40,090 nt of DNA from positions 1 through 40,090 of the forward strand of contig DATBID010000114.1 of NCBI GenBank assembly GCA_036557125.1. Reading direction: 5' to 3'. How positions within the stretch are numbered: the first letter of the stretch is position 1; each line of letters begins with the position of its first letter. The notes beneath the pieces were generated by a model. It did not search any database. It was given only the letters and a program-made list of their open reading frames with translations, and was not told where the DNA came from. This document shows, piece by piece, positions 7,808-18,028 of this stretch. The position numbers were made by a program, and so were the translations under genes. The DNA is from PSRJ01 sp036557125 (GTDB taxonomy: Bacteria > Acidobacteriota > Terriglobia > Bryobacterales > Bryobacteraceae).

Positions 7808-8681
7808 ACGGCGCCGGTTCCACGTGAACCAGAACGTCCGCTACCCACTGTAGCCTTTCGCGAACGCGCAGCCGTACCGCGTGCGCAATATCGTGCGATT
7901 GCCGGACAGTCATTTCCGGGTCCACTTCCAGGTGCAGGTCCACGTGGTAGCGCAGACCGGTTTTGCGCGCAAAGCACTTCTCCACTCCGCGCACACCCGG
8001 CACCGTAGACGCGGCGCCCCGGATCTGCGCCATCAATACCTCGTTCGGCATTGTGTCCATAAGTTGCAAAGCGGTATCCCGCGCCACCCGTAACCCAGTC
8101 GAAATCACAATCAACCCGACCAGGAATCCGCCGTAGTGGTCGGCATCCAAGAATCGCTCCGGGTTCCAGAGCGCCAGGCCTGCGCCCACCAGCGCCACCG
8201 CCGCCGAAAAGCAGTCCATGGTGTCGTTCCAGGCGTCCGCAACCAGCGCCGCGCTCTCCAGCCTCCGTCCGTAGCGGAATTTAAAGTTGGCCAGGGCGGA
8301 TTTGGCCGCGAGCGAAATGAGCAGCGGCCAAATGACAAAAAGGGCGGGCGCCGGGCGGGCCTCCCCGAGGTGCTGCAGAGAAGCGAACGAAATCAGTGCG
8401 CCGCCGGCTGTCAGCAGCAGCCCCACCATAAGCCCGCTCAGGGTTTCCGCCCTGCCGTGCCCATAGGGATGGTCTTCATCCGCCGGCTTGGCCGCCAGCG
8501 TCAGACCTAATAGCACCAGCCCGGAAGCGAGCACGTCGCCAGCCGATTCCAACCCATCGGCAAATACGGATGTCGAATGGCCGGTCAGGCCGGCGAAGAT
8601 TTTGATGGCAGCCAGCGCGCCGCTGACCATCATGCCCAATGCGGCCGCGCGCCGTCCGGTTTCGATCGGCCCGCTTGGCAT
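7806..8681 (-). CDS. Cation diffusion facilitator transporter
   Basis: A 291-residue inner-membrane divalent-cation/proton antiporter of the CDF (FieF/ZitB) family. About six hydrophobic segments cover residues 10-200, with a cytosolic C-terminal domain of the CDF type (RGVEKCFARKTGLRYHVDLHLEVDPEMTV). The conserved HPYGHGRAE loop follows TM2. Metal-site motifs differ from Zn-type proteins: TM2 has DGLES where FieF has DxxxD, and TM5 has NDTMD where Zn transporters have HxxxD. The metal is therefore uncertain, with Mn or Fe as plausible as Zn. It starts 33 bp after aceE on the same strand, so co-transcription is likely. Its ribosome binding site is weak. Confidence 0.9.
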   Translation of the reverse strand: MPSGPIETGRRAAALGMMVSGALAAIKIFAGLTGHSTSVFADGLESAGDVLASGLVLLGLTLAAKPADEDHPYGHGRAETLSGLMVGLLLTAGGALISFASLQHLGEARPAPALFVIWPLLISLAAKSALANFKFRYGRRLESAALVADAWNDTMDCFSAAVALVGAGLALWNPERFLDADHYGGFLVGLIVISTGLRVARDTALQLMDTMPNEVLMAQIRGAASTVPGVRGVEKCFARKTGLRYHVDLHLEVDPEMTVRQSHDIAHAVRLRVRERLQWVADVLVHVEPAP

Positions 8682-8714
8682 GCCGTTTGTGGCCTTAGCC
8701 GCGAACCCGTCCGC

Positions 8715-11387
<2,673 letters not shown>

Positions 11388-11490
11388 TGGATACCTTTAT
11401 TATAACGGCGGTACGGGCACCCTCCCCACAATCGCGTGGGGGCAAAAAGGAACACGGGCGGCGCCAGGCTCCCGGCTCCTGGTTTATAAC

Positions 11491-11533
11491 TTGCAAACGC
11501 CCGAAACTGTCGTATCGTAATATTTCGGGAGGA
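11491..11533 (+). promoter_or_regulatory. Possible promoter and strong RBS of the LysW-like gene
   Basis: TTGCAA (11491-11496) and TATCGT (11513-11518) are 16 bp apart, a weak sigma-70-like pair. GGGAGG (11527-11532) is a strong ribosome binding site 7 bp before the ATG at 11540. The RBS is secure and the promoter tentative. Confidence 0.4.
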
Positions 11534-11539
11534 AAAGCG

Positions 11540-11770
11540 ATGGTCACCTGTCCTGTGTGCGAGGGTACAATCGACGTGGATCAAGACGACGTAGATGAAG
11601 GCGACACCATCAGTTGCGATGAGTGCGGAGCCGACCTGAAAGTGGTGAGCACCGATCCCATGGAAGTCGAATCCGCCGAAGAGGACGAGGACGAAGACGA
11701 GGACGAAGATTTCCTCGAAGAGGACGAGGAGGAAGAGGAAGAAGAAGAGGAGGAGGAGGATTGGAAATGA
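11540..11770 (+). CDS. LysW-like zinc-binding carrier protein with acidic tail
   Basis: A 76-residue protein. Residues 1-40 match the amino-group carrier protein LysW: two zinc knuckles C4-P-V-C7 and C26-D-E-C29, then LKVVSTDP. LysW carries alpha-aminoadipate or glutamate on its C-terminal Glu during lysine/arginine synthesis and ends EDWGE. Here residues 47-73 are almost all Asp/Glu and the end is EDWK. The Trp-containing end supports kinship, but the terminal Glu used for attachment is replaced by Lys, so carrier function cannot be assumed. No lysX, lysZ, lysY, lysJ or lysK is nearby. ATG 11540 is chosen for its GGGAGG site and for the family's MVxCPxC start. The stop overlaps the next start (ATGA). 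A role as a small zinc-ribbon protein is the alternative. Confidence 0.8.
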   Translation: MVTCPVCEGTIDVDQDDVDEGDTISCDECGADLKVVSTDPMEVESAEEDEDEDEDEDFLEEDEEEEEEEEEEEDWK

Positions 11771-12174
11771 CCCTCGGCAGGGGACAAGGCCCTCTTGGCT
11801 TGCACTGGTTGCCCCGGCGCCTGGTCTGTCTGGCTCTGCTAGTGCTCCTGCTGATCGCCCCCGCCGCCATCGCCCAGAAGAAAAACAAGGGTGAAGGCGG
11901 CAATACTCGCAGCGTCTCCGGCGAAGTCACCGGCCCTAACGATGCACCGGTGGATGGGGCCGTCGTTCAGATCAAAAACACCAAAACTCTCGAAATCCGT
12001 TCCTTCATTACCCAGGACCACGGCAACTACAGATTCAACGGCTTGAGCCCCGATATCGATTACGAGCTACGCGCCGAATTTAACGGCATGTCCAGTTCCA
12101 CCAAGACCCTCAGCGCTTTCGACGATCGCAAAGCTGCCACGATCAACCTCAAACTCAACGAGAAGAAGAAGTAA
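11767..12174 (+). CDS. Small exported carboxypeptidase-regulatory-like domain protein
   Basis: A 135-residue protein. Residues 1-36 are a signal peptide with a strong hydrophobic core (CLALLVLLLIAPAAIA, then QKK). Residues 48-132 form one beta-sandwich domain of the carboxypeptidase-regulatory/Cna-B type (SVSGEVTGPNDAPVDGAVVQIKN ... QDHGNYRFNGLSPDIDYELRA), the same kind of domain that begins the two large TonB-receptor-like proteins here. No catalytic domain is attached, so it may be a binding or assembly module in the envelope. The ATG overlaps the stop of the LysW-like gene by 4 bp (ATGA), which implies translational coupling; no separate RBS is needed. Function unknown. Confidence 0.8.
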   Translation: MTLGRGQGPLGLHWLPRRLVCLALLVLLLIAPAAIAQKKNKGEGGNTRSVSGEVTGPNDAPVDGAVVQIKNTKTLEIRSFITQDHGNYRFNGLSPDIDYELRAEFNGMSSSTKTLSAFDDRKAATINLKLNEKKK

Positions 12175-12200
12175 CGGAATCCGGTTTGCGGAAAGCAGCG

Positions 12201-12228
12201 CGACCGCTCCCTTACGGTCGCGGCTCGG
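12201..12228 (+). repeat. Family-A palindromic repeat, copy 2
   Basis: CGACCG-CTCCCTTA-CGGTCG (6-bp perfect stem) followed by CGGCTCGG. It lies in the 89-bp gap between two convergent genes, where it may also end transcription in either direction. Confidence 0.8.
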
Positions 12229-12263
12229 AACGGTTGCGCACCGCGAACCTATGCAAGTCAGCA

Positions 12264-13130
12264 CTACTTCGCGGCGGGCTTCCCCACGTAGTGAACGGCG
12301 TCTCGTTCCTCGCAAACGAATTCCATCAGCTCGGTATCCGCCATGAGTTGGTGGTTCACCCGCACGGTAAACGGCTTGGTATAGGCCTTCGGGTCATCGA
12401 TTGTAATATCGATCTGCATCAGCCCGAACTTCGGCCGCCGCCAACGCTCAACCATCTTGCCGGTACTGGTCAGGGGGCTGCCCTCCACGTCCAGCCAGAC
12501 ATCGTCACGGAAACCGCTGGTCTCCACAACAAGGGTGTCGCCGTCCCAATGTCCGATGGAATAGCCATACCACCAGGGCGTGGGATCTTTAGGCAATGTG
12601 CGGCCGTCCATAAGAATCTGCCGCAGGTTGCCGTTGGCCTCATACATCACCACTATTTCGCGCGGAGTCTGCACAATCTTGCGAGGCTGCGGGTGCATAT
12701 GAAGCTGCGTTAAGCCGAGCGGCAGGCAAGCTGCGTCGGGATTGTCCTTGTTGTTGTTCCCCTTCCGTTGGGCGCGCAACTGTGCGGCCCAGGGAGTAAA
12801 GGGGAGGCCTTCCTTAAAGCCCGCCCCGATATTAAAGAACTGGGCAACCGGAGGGTCGCCCGGCGCGGAAGGAATCGCGAACGGCAAAGGCCTGGTGCCG
12901 TTAAACGATTCTCCACCGCGGCCACGGCCTCCCTGACCGCGAGCCGGCTCCCATAACCCGGAAAAGTCCGGTTTGCCGTCAGCCGTCCGCGGAGCCGGCG
13001 CAGCCAGGTCGATTTTCCCGTCTTTTGTCCTCGGGCCCGGCGTGGGATAGTCGGGCCATTGTGCGAATGCTGCAATTGCGCTGGTTGCCAGAGCGGCCAG
13101 CAGGGTGGCTGAGGTCTTGAAAATTTTCAT
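12264..13130 (-). CDS. Secreted protein of the 'TADGKPDFSGIW' family, paralogue 1
   Basis: A 288-residue protein with a signal peptide (residues 1-23, ending AIAAFAQ). I do not know a biochemical function for the family. It has a PAPRTADGKPDFSGLWE motif near residues 45-62, a Gly/Arg-rich linker (RGQGGRGRGGE), then a conserved C-terminal half with ACLPLG, RKIVQTPREIVVMYE, RQILMDGRTLPKD, GYSIGHWDGDTLVVET and ITIDDPKAYTKPF. The gene at 38837-39589 shares almost every one of these blocks, and 13183-14067 shares the W.G.S.G.W.GD core. Such proteins are numerous in Solibacter-type genomes. It is divergent from 13183-14067, with 52 bp between starts. Confidence 0.8.
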   Translation of the reverse strand: MKIFKTSATLLAALATSAIAAFAQWPDYPTPGPRTKDGKIDLAAPAPRTADGKPDFSGLWEPARGQGGRGRGGESFNGTRPLPFAIPSAPGDPPVAQFFNIGAGFKEGLPFTPWAAQLRAQRKGNNNKDNPDAACLPLGLTQLHMHPQPRKIVQTPREIVVMYEANGNLRQILMDGRTLPKDPTPWWYGYSIGHWDGDTLVVETSGFRDDVWLDVEGSPLTSTGKMVERWRRPKFGLMQIDITIDDPKAYTKPFTVRVNHQLMADTELMEFVCEERDAVHYVGKPAAK

Positions 13131-13135
13131 CTTTG

Positions 13136-13148
13136 TAATACTGTATTA
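13136..13148. promoter_or_regulatory. Palindrome in divergent promoter region
   Basis: TAATAC-T-GTATTA is a perfect 6+1+6 palindrome in the AT-rich 52-bp gap between two divergent secreted-protein genes. It begins 5 bp upstream of the minus-strand start codon. It may be an operator or overlapping -10 boxes for both directions. Confidence 0.45.
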
Positions 13149-13182
13149 AAATCTTAGGCCAGAACGGTAGACCCGGAGGGCC

Positions 13183-14067
13183 ATGTCACCACGTTTCCCG
13201 GCATTGCTAATGCTGCTCGCCACGACTTTCGCACCGCGCATCTTCAGCCAGACCGCCGGAGCGATGCGGCCCTCCGCCGGCGTGGACCTCACCGGCAGTT
13301 GGGCGCCGGCGCCTCACGAAGAGAGCACGGGCAATCCTGCCATCGCCGAATATTACGGCGTCCCGATCACCGAAGGCGCCCGAGATTTCGGGCTCGCCTG
13401 GGACCCCTCGCGCCTTACCATGCCCGAACATCAATGCCAGGTGCACGTGTCTCCATATATCCTAGGCGGCCCGCTGAACCTTCGCATATGGGAGGAGCGC
13501 GACCAGAAATCGCAGCAAGTCCTCGCTATCCGGCTCTACATCAGCACCTACGAGCAGAACCGCACCATCTGGATGGACAATCGCCCTCATCCTTCCGAAT
13601 ACGCGCCTCACACCTGGATGGGATTTTCCACCGGCAAATGGGAAGGTGACATTCTCACCGTCTACACCACTCACATCAAACAGGGCCAACTGCGGCGGAA
13701 TGGATTGCCCGAAAGCGACCGGGCAACCATGGTCGAACACTTCATCCGCAATGGAGACTACCTCACGCATCTCAGCATCACCAAGGATCCGGTTTATCTT
13801 ACGGAACCTTTCGTCCGCAGCGAGGTCTTTCGCAAGGTGCTGCCGGAGGGCCAGAATTGGCTCTACCCGTGCGAATCGGTAGAAGAGATCGCCGGGCGGC
13901 CCCGCGGAATGGTTCCTAACTATCTACCGGGGAAGAATCCTTTTTATAAGGAACTGGGAGCGAAGTACCACATTCCTGTAGAGGCGACGCTCGGTGGGGC
14001 GGAAACCATGTACCCCGAGTATCAGCAGAAGATCAAAAGCATCATGCAAAGCGGCGGGCGGCCGTAA
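13183..14067 (+). CDS. Secreted protein of the same broad family, paralogue 2
   Basis: A 294-residue exported protein with a signal peptide ending near residue 23 (IFSQ). It lacks the TADGKPDFSGIW block but starts its mature part with DLTGSWAPAP, a similar 'GxW' motif, and has the equivalent central core (NRTIWMDNRPHPSEYAPHTW, GFSTGKWEGDILTVYTTHIK) seen in the paralogue at 12264-13130. The C-terminal 100 residues differ. The GGAGGG site ends 2 bp before the ATG, close but usable. It converges on the first TonB-receptor-like gene 60 bp downstream. The family has no known activity; the conserved blocks suggest a beta-rich extracytoplasmic fold. Confidence 0.78.
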   Translation: MSPRFPALLMLLATTFAPRIFSQTAGAMRPSAGVDLTGSWAPAPHEESTGNPAIAEYYGVPITEGARDFGLAWDPSRLTMPEHQCQVHVSPYILGGPLNLRIWEERDQKSQQVLAIRLYISTYEQNRTIWMDNRPHPSEYAPHTWMGFSTGKWEGDILTVYTTHIKQGQLRRNGLPESDRATMVEHFIRNGDYLTHLSITKDPVYLTEPFVRSEVFRKVLPEGQNWLYPCESVEEIAGRPRGMVPNYLPGKNPFYKELGAKYHIPVEATLGGAETMYPEYQQKIKSIMQSGGRP

Positions 14068-14077
14068 GGCTCCGAGC

Positions 14078-14127
14078 GCGCCGCGCTGCGCGCGGTTGGC
14101 AGGGCTGAAGCCTGCCCCACAAAATCC
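14078..14127 (+). repeat. Palindrome plus family-B half-unit, copy 2
   Basis: CCGCGC-T-GCGCGCGG (14081-14095) is followed by the hairpin GGCAGGGC-TGA-AGCCTGCC and CCCACAAAA (14098-14124). Only the second hairpin of family B is present. The element fills the gap between convergent genes and stops next to the TAA of the TonB-receptor-like gene. Confidence 0.65.
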
Positions 14128-17100
14128 TTAGAAGATGAAACGTGCCACCAAGGTTCCGTTGCGGGGCACCTGCGCGCCGGTGAAGCCGGGCGTCAGAGTG
14201 TTCATAAAGCCGAAACCGGAGGCGGCGTTCCCGTTTTTCTGATGCGTCTGCGTCGCCTGGAAATTGGTGTTGCTGGGGTTGCCCCAATAGGCGCGGTTGA
14301 AGACGTTGTAGAACTCGATCCGCAGGTTGAAGCTCACGCGCTCTTTGATGCGCCAGGTGCGGCCGAGGTTCATGTTCTCGCCCGGCCGGCGCTGCGTCCG
14401 GTAGTCGGCGTAATAGGCGGCGGAGGTTCCGAAGGTTCCGGGGGCCGGGTTGGTCCAGGCAGCCGGATTCAGCAGGAAGGTCGTGTTCGGATCGTAGCAG
14501 TGGCAGTTGGGATTGACTGTAAAGAGCGGAACGCCCGGGACGCGATTGGCAAATGTCCCCGTGGTCCCGGTGACGCCGCCGGGGGTGGCGGCAAAGATTT
14601 CCTGGTTCAGGTTGTTATTGGCAAATGGCACCTGGATTGGAAACCCGCTGGAGTATTGGAGGAAAGCGCCATAAGTCCAATCGCGCACCAGCCACGACAG
14701 CACCTTGTTGCCGCCGATCTTCGGTGTCACATAGGTGATGGAGATGTTGAACAGAAACGGCTGATCGTATTGGGAAAGATATTTATTCTGGTTGCGGTTG
14801 TTGGGATCGTTAACTACAGCATTGCCCGTCGTGCCTGGGTTCGGTTCGCCGATCTCGGTGCCGAGATCTTGCGATTTCGCCCATGTGAACGTACTGACAA
14901 GCGATAGCCCATGCGAGAGGCGCTTGTTCACTTTTGCCTGAAGAGCGTTGTACCAGGTGTCGCCGAGCGGATCCCAGATGGAATCGATGGTCGTGAATTG
15001 CGGGAAAGGCCTCAATGCCTGTGCCAGGGTCTGCGTTAGCGGAAAGCCCGGATAAGGCGGCGCGTTAAGCCCCGCCGCGATGACTCCTGGTGAATTGAGC
15101 GGCATGGTCAGAAGCGGACTGGCGGCGGTAAGCCCCAGAGAGGCCAACCGGGCCTGCGAGACTTCGTTGATATTGAGCAGCGCGGGCGCCTGCCACCAGA
15201 TGCCGCGGTTGCCGATATAATTCGCTTCCACGACGAGGTTGGGAGTAATCTGCTGCTGAATGCCAATGCTCCACTGATATTGTCTGGGCGGCCGCCCGGC
15301 GTTCGGATCGAGGAAGGGAACCAGGGGCGCACTGTTCAGCGGCACGGGGCTGGGCGTGGTATTGAACTCACTCGGATTGAAGTTCGGCCAGGGCAACGGA
15401 TTGAACGAAGCTGGAATGCCTTGCGACAAAGTGGTTACGGCTGCACCGAAAGACGGAGCGGTAACCGTGTTTGTGGAAGGCGCCAGGCTCCCCGCGATGT
15501 TGTTGTTCGACGCAGTATTTCCATAAATGATGCCAAAGCCGCCGCGGACTACGGTTTTGGGCGTGATCTGGTAGGCGATGCCGAGGCGCGGCGCTATACC
15601 AAATGGATAATTCTTGGCCAGATTGCAGTTGCAGTGGCCCGGCCCGTTGCCTTCAAAGGTCACCGCGCCGAGTATGCCGCCCAGAGCCGGATTGGGCGTG
15701 GTGGGCGAAAAGAAGCTCGCACGCCCGTGCTCCTCCTGCAGGTAGGTAGAGAAATCATAGCGGGCGCCGTAATCGACCGTCAGCTTGCGAGTGATCTTCC
15801 ACGAGTCTTGCGCGAAGAAGCCCAATTCATGTTTGCCCAGCCGGGGAGCAACCGGGTTGCTTACGCTAATCGTTTTCACATCGCCCAATAGAAAGCTCGC
15901 ATAACCAAAGCCTGGGGTGAGTCCCTGTAGAGTCGTTCCGTTCAGGTAGGGAAGGCTCGTCTGGTCGGGCGCGAAGGTATAGGAGCCGGCGGTGTTCGAT
16001 TGCGAATAGACGGGATAGCCTTCGATTCGCAACTCCCCTCCGAACTTAAAGGTGTGATTGTTCTTTACCCAGGTGAGGCTGGTGTTGGCTGTCTCCGTCT
16101 GGGTGACGTTAGTGGCGTACGCCGCGGCACCGAAATTCTGCATCCCGCCCTGGCCGGTACAGGTGTACGGCGTAAATGGGCCTGCCCCGACACATAAGCC
16201 GGACATAGGTGGGAAGAACCGGTGCGTCGTTCCGCCGTTCAGCCCCAATTCCTGCTGGGCATTGTAATTCGGCACCTGCCCTTCTTCATTGACCGTCGGC
16301 ACAAAGAAGTAATTGCTGCGGTAGCCGATGCCAAAGTGATAGAGGACGGTAGGTGTGATGGTCAGATCGTAATTCGCCCGGTAGAGCGGCGCGTTTTGGA
16401 AGGTTCCGGCATTGGTTGCCAAAGGATCGGGCAAGCCATCCACCTGGCCGAATGTGAACGAGAGCGGAGCGGTGGTTTTGGTGTTTTCCCAGAAGAAGGA
16501 GAGCTTGCCACTCGCTCCGAGCATCTGGTCGATTTTCACGGACGGAATCTGTGTAACGCGGGAGGTCGGGATACTAGGGACGTAGTTATTCACCAAGCCA
16601 TTGGCATTCGGCCCCACCGGTTGCGGAAACAGGTTTTGAATCTTGGCCGCAACCGGATCGAACTGGCTCGCGGGAATGGCGTTGTTCGGAAAAGGATTTC
16701 GCAGGACTTGTCCGTTGAAATTGAAGTTCGAAGTGGGATCGTAAATCTCGTTCTGGAAAATATTGCGCCCCATCGGGTCCTTGCCGATAGGGTTGCCGAT
16801 CATAGCGGCGCTGAAGTCACCTTGGCGATATGCCGTGGTGGGCACCGTTTCCAGTTGGCTGTTGATGGTTACGTTCTCCCGATATTGTTCGAAATTGACA
16901 AAGAAGAAGGTCTTGTCGCGCCCGTTGTAGATTTTGGGAATCCACACCGGCCCACCGATAGTGAACCCGTAATCGTTACGGCGATTGCGGGCGCGCGGAT
17001 TGCCTGTGCCGGCTGGAGTGTCGTAAAACGGCTGGCCCGAGTTGAAAATCTCATTGACGAAGTAGTCGTAGGCGGAACCGTGGAACTGGTTGGTGCCGGA

Positions 17101-17829
17101 CTTCATCGTCACGTTGAACATGCCGCCGCCCACCTGGCCATATTCGGGCGCGTAGTTGCTGGTCTGGATCGCGAATTCTTCAATCGCATCGACGCTTGGC
17201 TGCGTCTGAGCGGGTACGCCGGGGGTGCCGGTGTTGGAGGCATCCTGGCCTTCGATGCGGAAGGACTGCGTATTATTCGGCGCGCCGTTGACGCGGACTT
17301 GGGCGTTGGCCTGCCACATCGTGCCGGGGATCAGTTCGGTGGCCGCGTACGGGTTGCGGATTCCCGCGCTGCCGGCCTGGCTGGCGCCGATTCCGAGAAT
17401 CGGCAGATCATCCATGACGCGCGCCGTAACCTGGTGGCTGATGTCTCCGGTCTCAGTGCGCAGCAGCGGCGCATCCGCCTGCACGGTGACCGATTCGCTG
17501 GCCGCTCCGACTTCTAAAGCGATATCGATGCGCAATACCTGCGCCACTTCCACGGTGATGCCCTGGCGGACATATTTCTTGAATCCGGGCACGCTGGAGG
17601 AGACTTCATACGTGCCTACCGGCAACTGCGCAATCGTGTAGTTGCCGGTGGAGGTGGTTGCAGCCTGATAGACCAAGCCAGTGGCTTGGTTTCTGGCTTC
17701 GATAGCGGCATTGGCCACGACGGCCCCTGCAGGATCGGTGACAGTTCCCGTGATCGTGCCGCGGTCACTTTGGGCGAAAACGGCGGACGCCAACAGACAC
17801 AGACAAATAGATGGCAATACGTGGCGCAT
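14128..17829 (-). CDS. TonB-dependent receptor-like outer-membrane protein with N-terminal regulatory domain, copy 1
   Basis: A 1233-residue outer-membrane protein of the Oar/CarboxypepD-regulatory TonB-receptor-like type common in Acidobacteriota. Residues 1-19 are the signal peptide (ending AVFAQ). Residues about 22-105 are a carboxypeptidase-regulatory-like beta-sandwich (GTITGTVTDPAGAVVANAAI). A plug-like region follows (SVTVQADAPLLRTETGDIS..), then a long beta-barrel ending in GTLVARFIF with the terminal Phe expected for BAM-assembled barrels. It probably takes up or binds a large substrate such as a glycan or peptide. ATG 17829 is preferred to 17919 because GAGGAG precedes it and the signal peptide starts there. 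A paralogue lies directly upstream. Confidence 0.9.
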   Translation of the reverse strand: MRHVLPSICLCLLASAVFAQSDRGTITGTVTDPAGAVVANAAIEARNQATGLVYQAATTSTGNYTIAQLPVGTYEVSSSVPGFKKYVRQGITVEVAQVLRIDIALEVGAASESVTVQADAPLLRTETGDISHQVTARVMDDLPILGIGASQAGSAGIRNPYAATELIPGTMWQANAQVRVNGAPNNTQSFRIEGQDASNTGTPGVPAQTQPSVDAIEEFAIQTSNYAPEYGQVGGGMFNVTMKSGTNQFHGSAYDYFVNEIFNSGQPFYDTPAGTGNPRARNRRNDYGFTIGGPVWIPKIYNGRDKTFFFVNFEQYRENVTINSQLETVPTTAYRQGDFSAAMIGNPIGKDPMGRNIFQNEIYDPTSNFNFNGQVLRNPFPNNAIPASQFDPVAAKIQNLFPQPVGPNANGLVNNYVPSIPTSRVTQIPSVKIDQMLGASGKLSFFWENTKTTAPLSFTFGQVDGLPDPLATNAGTFQNAPLYRANYDLTITPTVLYHFGIGYRSNYFFVPTVNEEGQVPNYNAQQELGLNGGTTHRFFPPMSGLCVGAGPFTPYTCTGQGGMQNFGAAAYATNVTQTETANTSLTWVKNNHTFKFGGELRIEGYPVYSQSNTAGSYTFAPDQTSLPYLNGTTLQGLTPGFGYASFLLGDVKTISVSNPVAPRLGKHELGFFAQDSWKITRKLTVDYGARYDFSTYLQEEHGRASFFSPTTPNPALGGILGAVTFEGNGPGHCNCNLAKNYPFGIAPRLGIAYQITPKTVVRGGFGIIYGNTASNNNIAGSLAPSTNTVTAPSFGAAVTTLSQGIPASFNPLPWPNFNPSEFNTTPSPVPLNSAPLVPFLDPNAGRPPRQYQWSIGIQQQITPNLVVEANYIGNRGIWWQAPALLNINEVSQARLASLGLTAASPLLTMPLNSPGVIAAGLNAPPYPGFPLTQTLAQALRPFPQFTTIDSIWDPLGDTWYNALQAKVNKRLSHGLSLVSTFTWAKSQDLGTEIGEPNPGTTGNAVVNDPNNRNQNKYLSQYDQPFLFNISITYVTPKIGGNKVLSWLVRDWTYGAFLQYSSGFPIQVPFANNNLNQEIFAATPGGVTGTTGTFANRVPGVPLFTVNPNCHCYDPNTTFLLNPAAWTNPAPGTFGTSAAYYADYRTQRRPGENMNLGRTWRIKERVSFNLRIEFYNVFNRAYWGNPSNTNFQATQTHQKNGNAASGFGFMNTLTPGFTGAQVPRNGTLVARFIF

Positions 17830-17874
17830 CGGACTCCTCTTATGTGAAATTCCCCTGCAAAGACTTGTAGAGAC

Positions 17875-17901
17875 GTTATAAGAATCGGCGATGTATGTCA
17901 A
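17875..17901 (-). promoter_or_regulatory. Candidate sigma-70 promoter of TonB-receptor-like copy 1
   Basis: On the minus strand a perfect -35 TTGACA (17896-17901) is followed 15 bp later by TATAAC (17875-17880). The spacer is short, but the position fits a transcript starting about 40 bp before ATG 17829. Confidence 0.5.
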
Positions 17902-17930
17902 GAGGCGGAAGGCTCCCATAGGCTCCCATG

Positions 17931-17985
17931 GCGGAACGCTCCCAGAGAGGCAGGACGCTCCCTTACGGTCGCGGCTCTGATTCAG
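17931..17985 (+). repeat. Family-A palindromic repeat, copy 3 (extended)
   Basis: GCGGAACGCTCCC (17931-17943) precedes the core GGACGCTCCCTTACGGTCGC-GGCTCTGATTCAG (17953-17985). The extra flanks are shared only with copy 4 at 21913-21953. It lies between the two TonB-receptor-like genes, about 100 bp upstream of the start of copy 1. Just to the left, GGCTCCCATA and GGCTCCCATG form a 10-bp near-perfect direct repeat (17911-17930). Confidence 0.75.
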
Positions 17986-18028
17986 GCGGCGGACGCGAGG
18001 TCGTTTCTCCCCGATGCCGCCGGCGGTA

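Noticed and set aside
11399..11404. A perfect minus-strand TATAAT just before aceE
   Set aside because: No -35 at a usable distance, and transcription would start inside the RBS of aceE, so it is probably coincidental.
11686..11760. The GA-rich tract as a non-coding satellite
   Set aside because: It is in frame within a gene that has a strong RBS and a family-like start and end, so it is coding.
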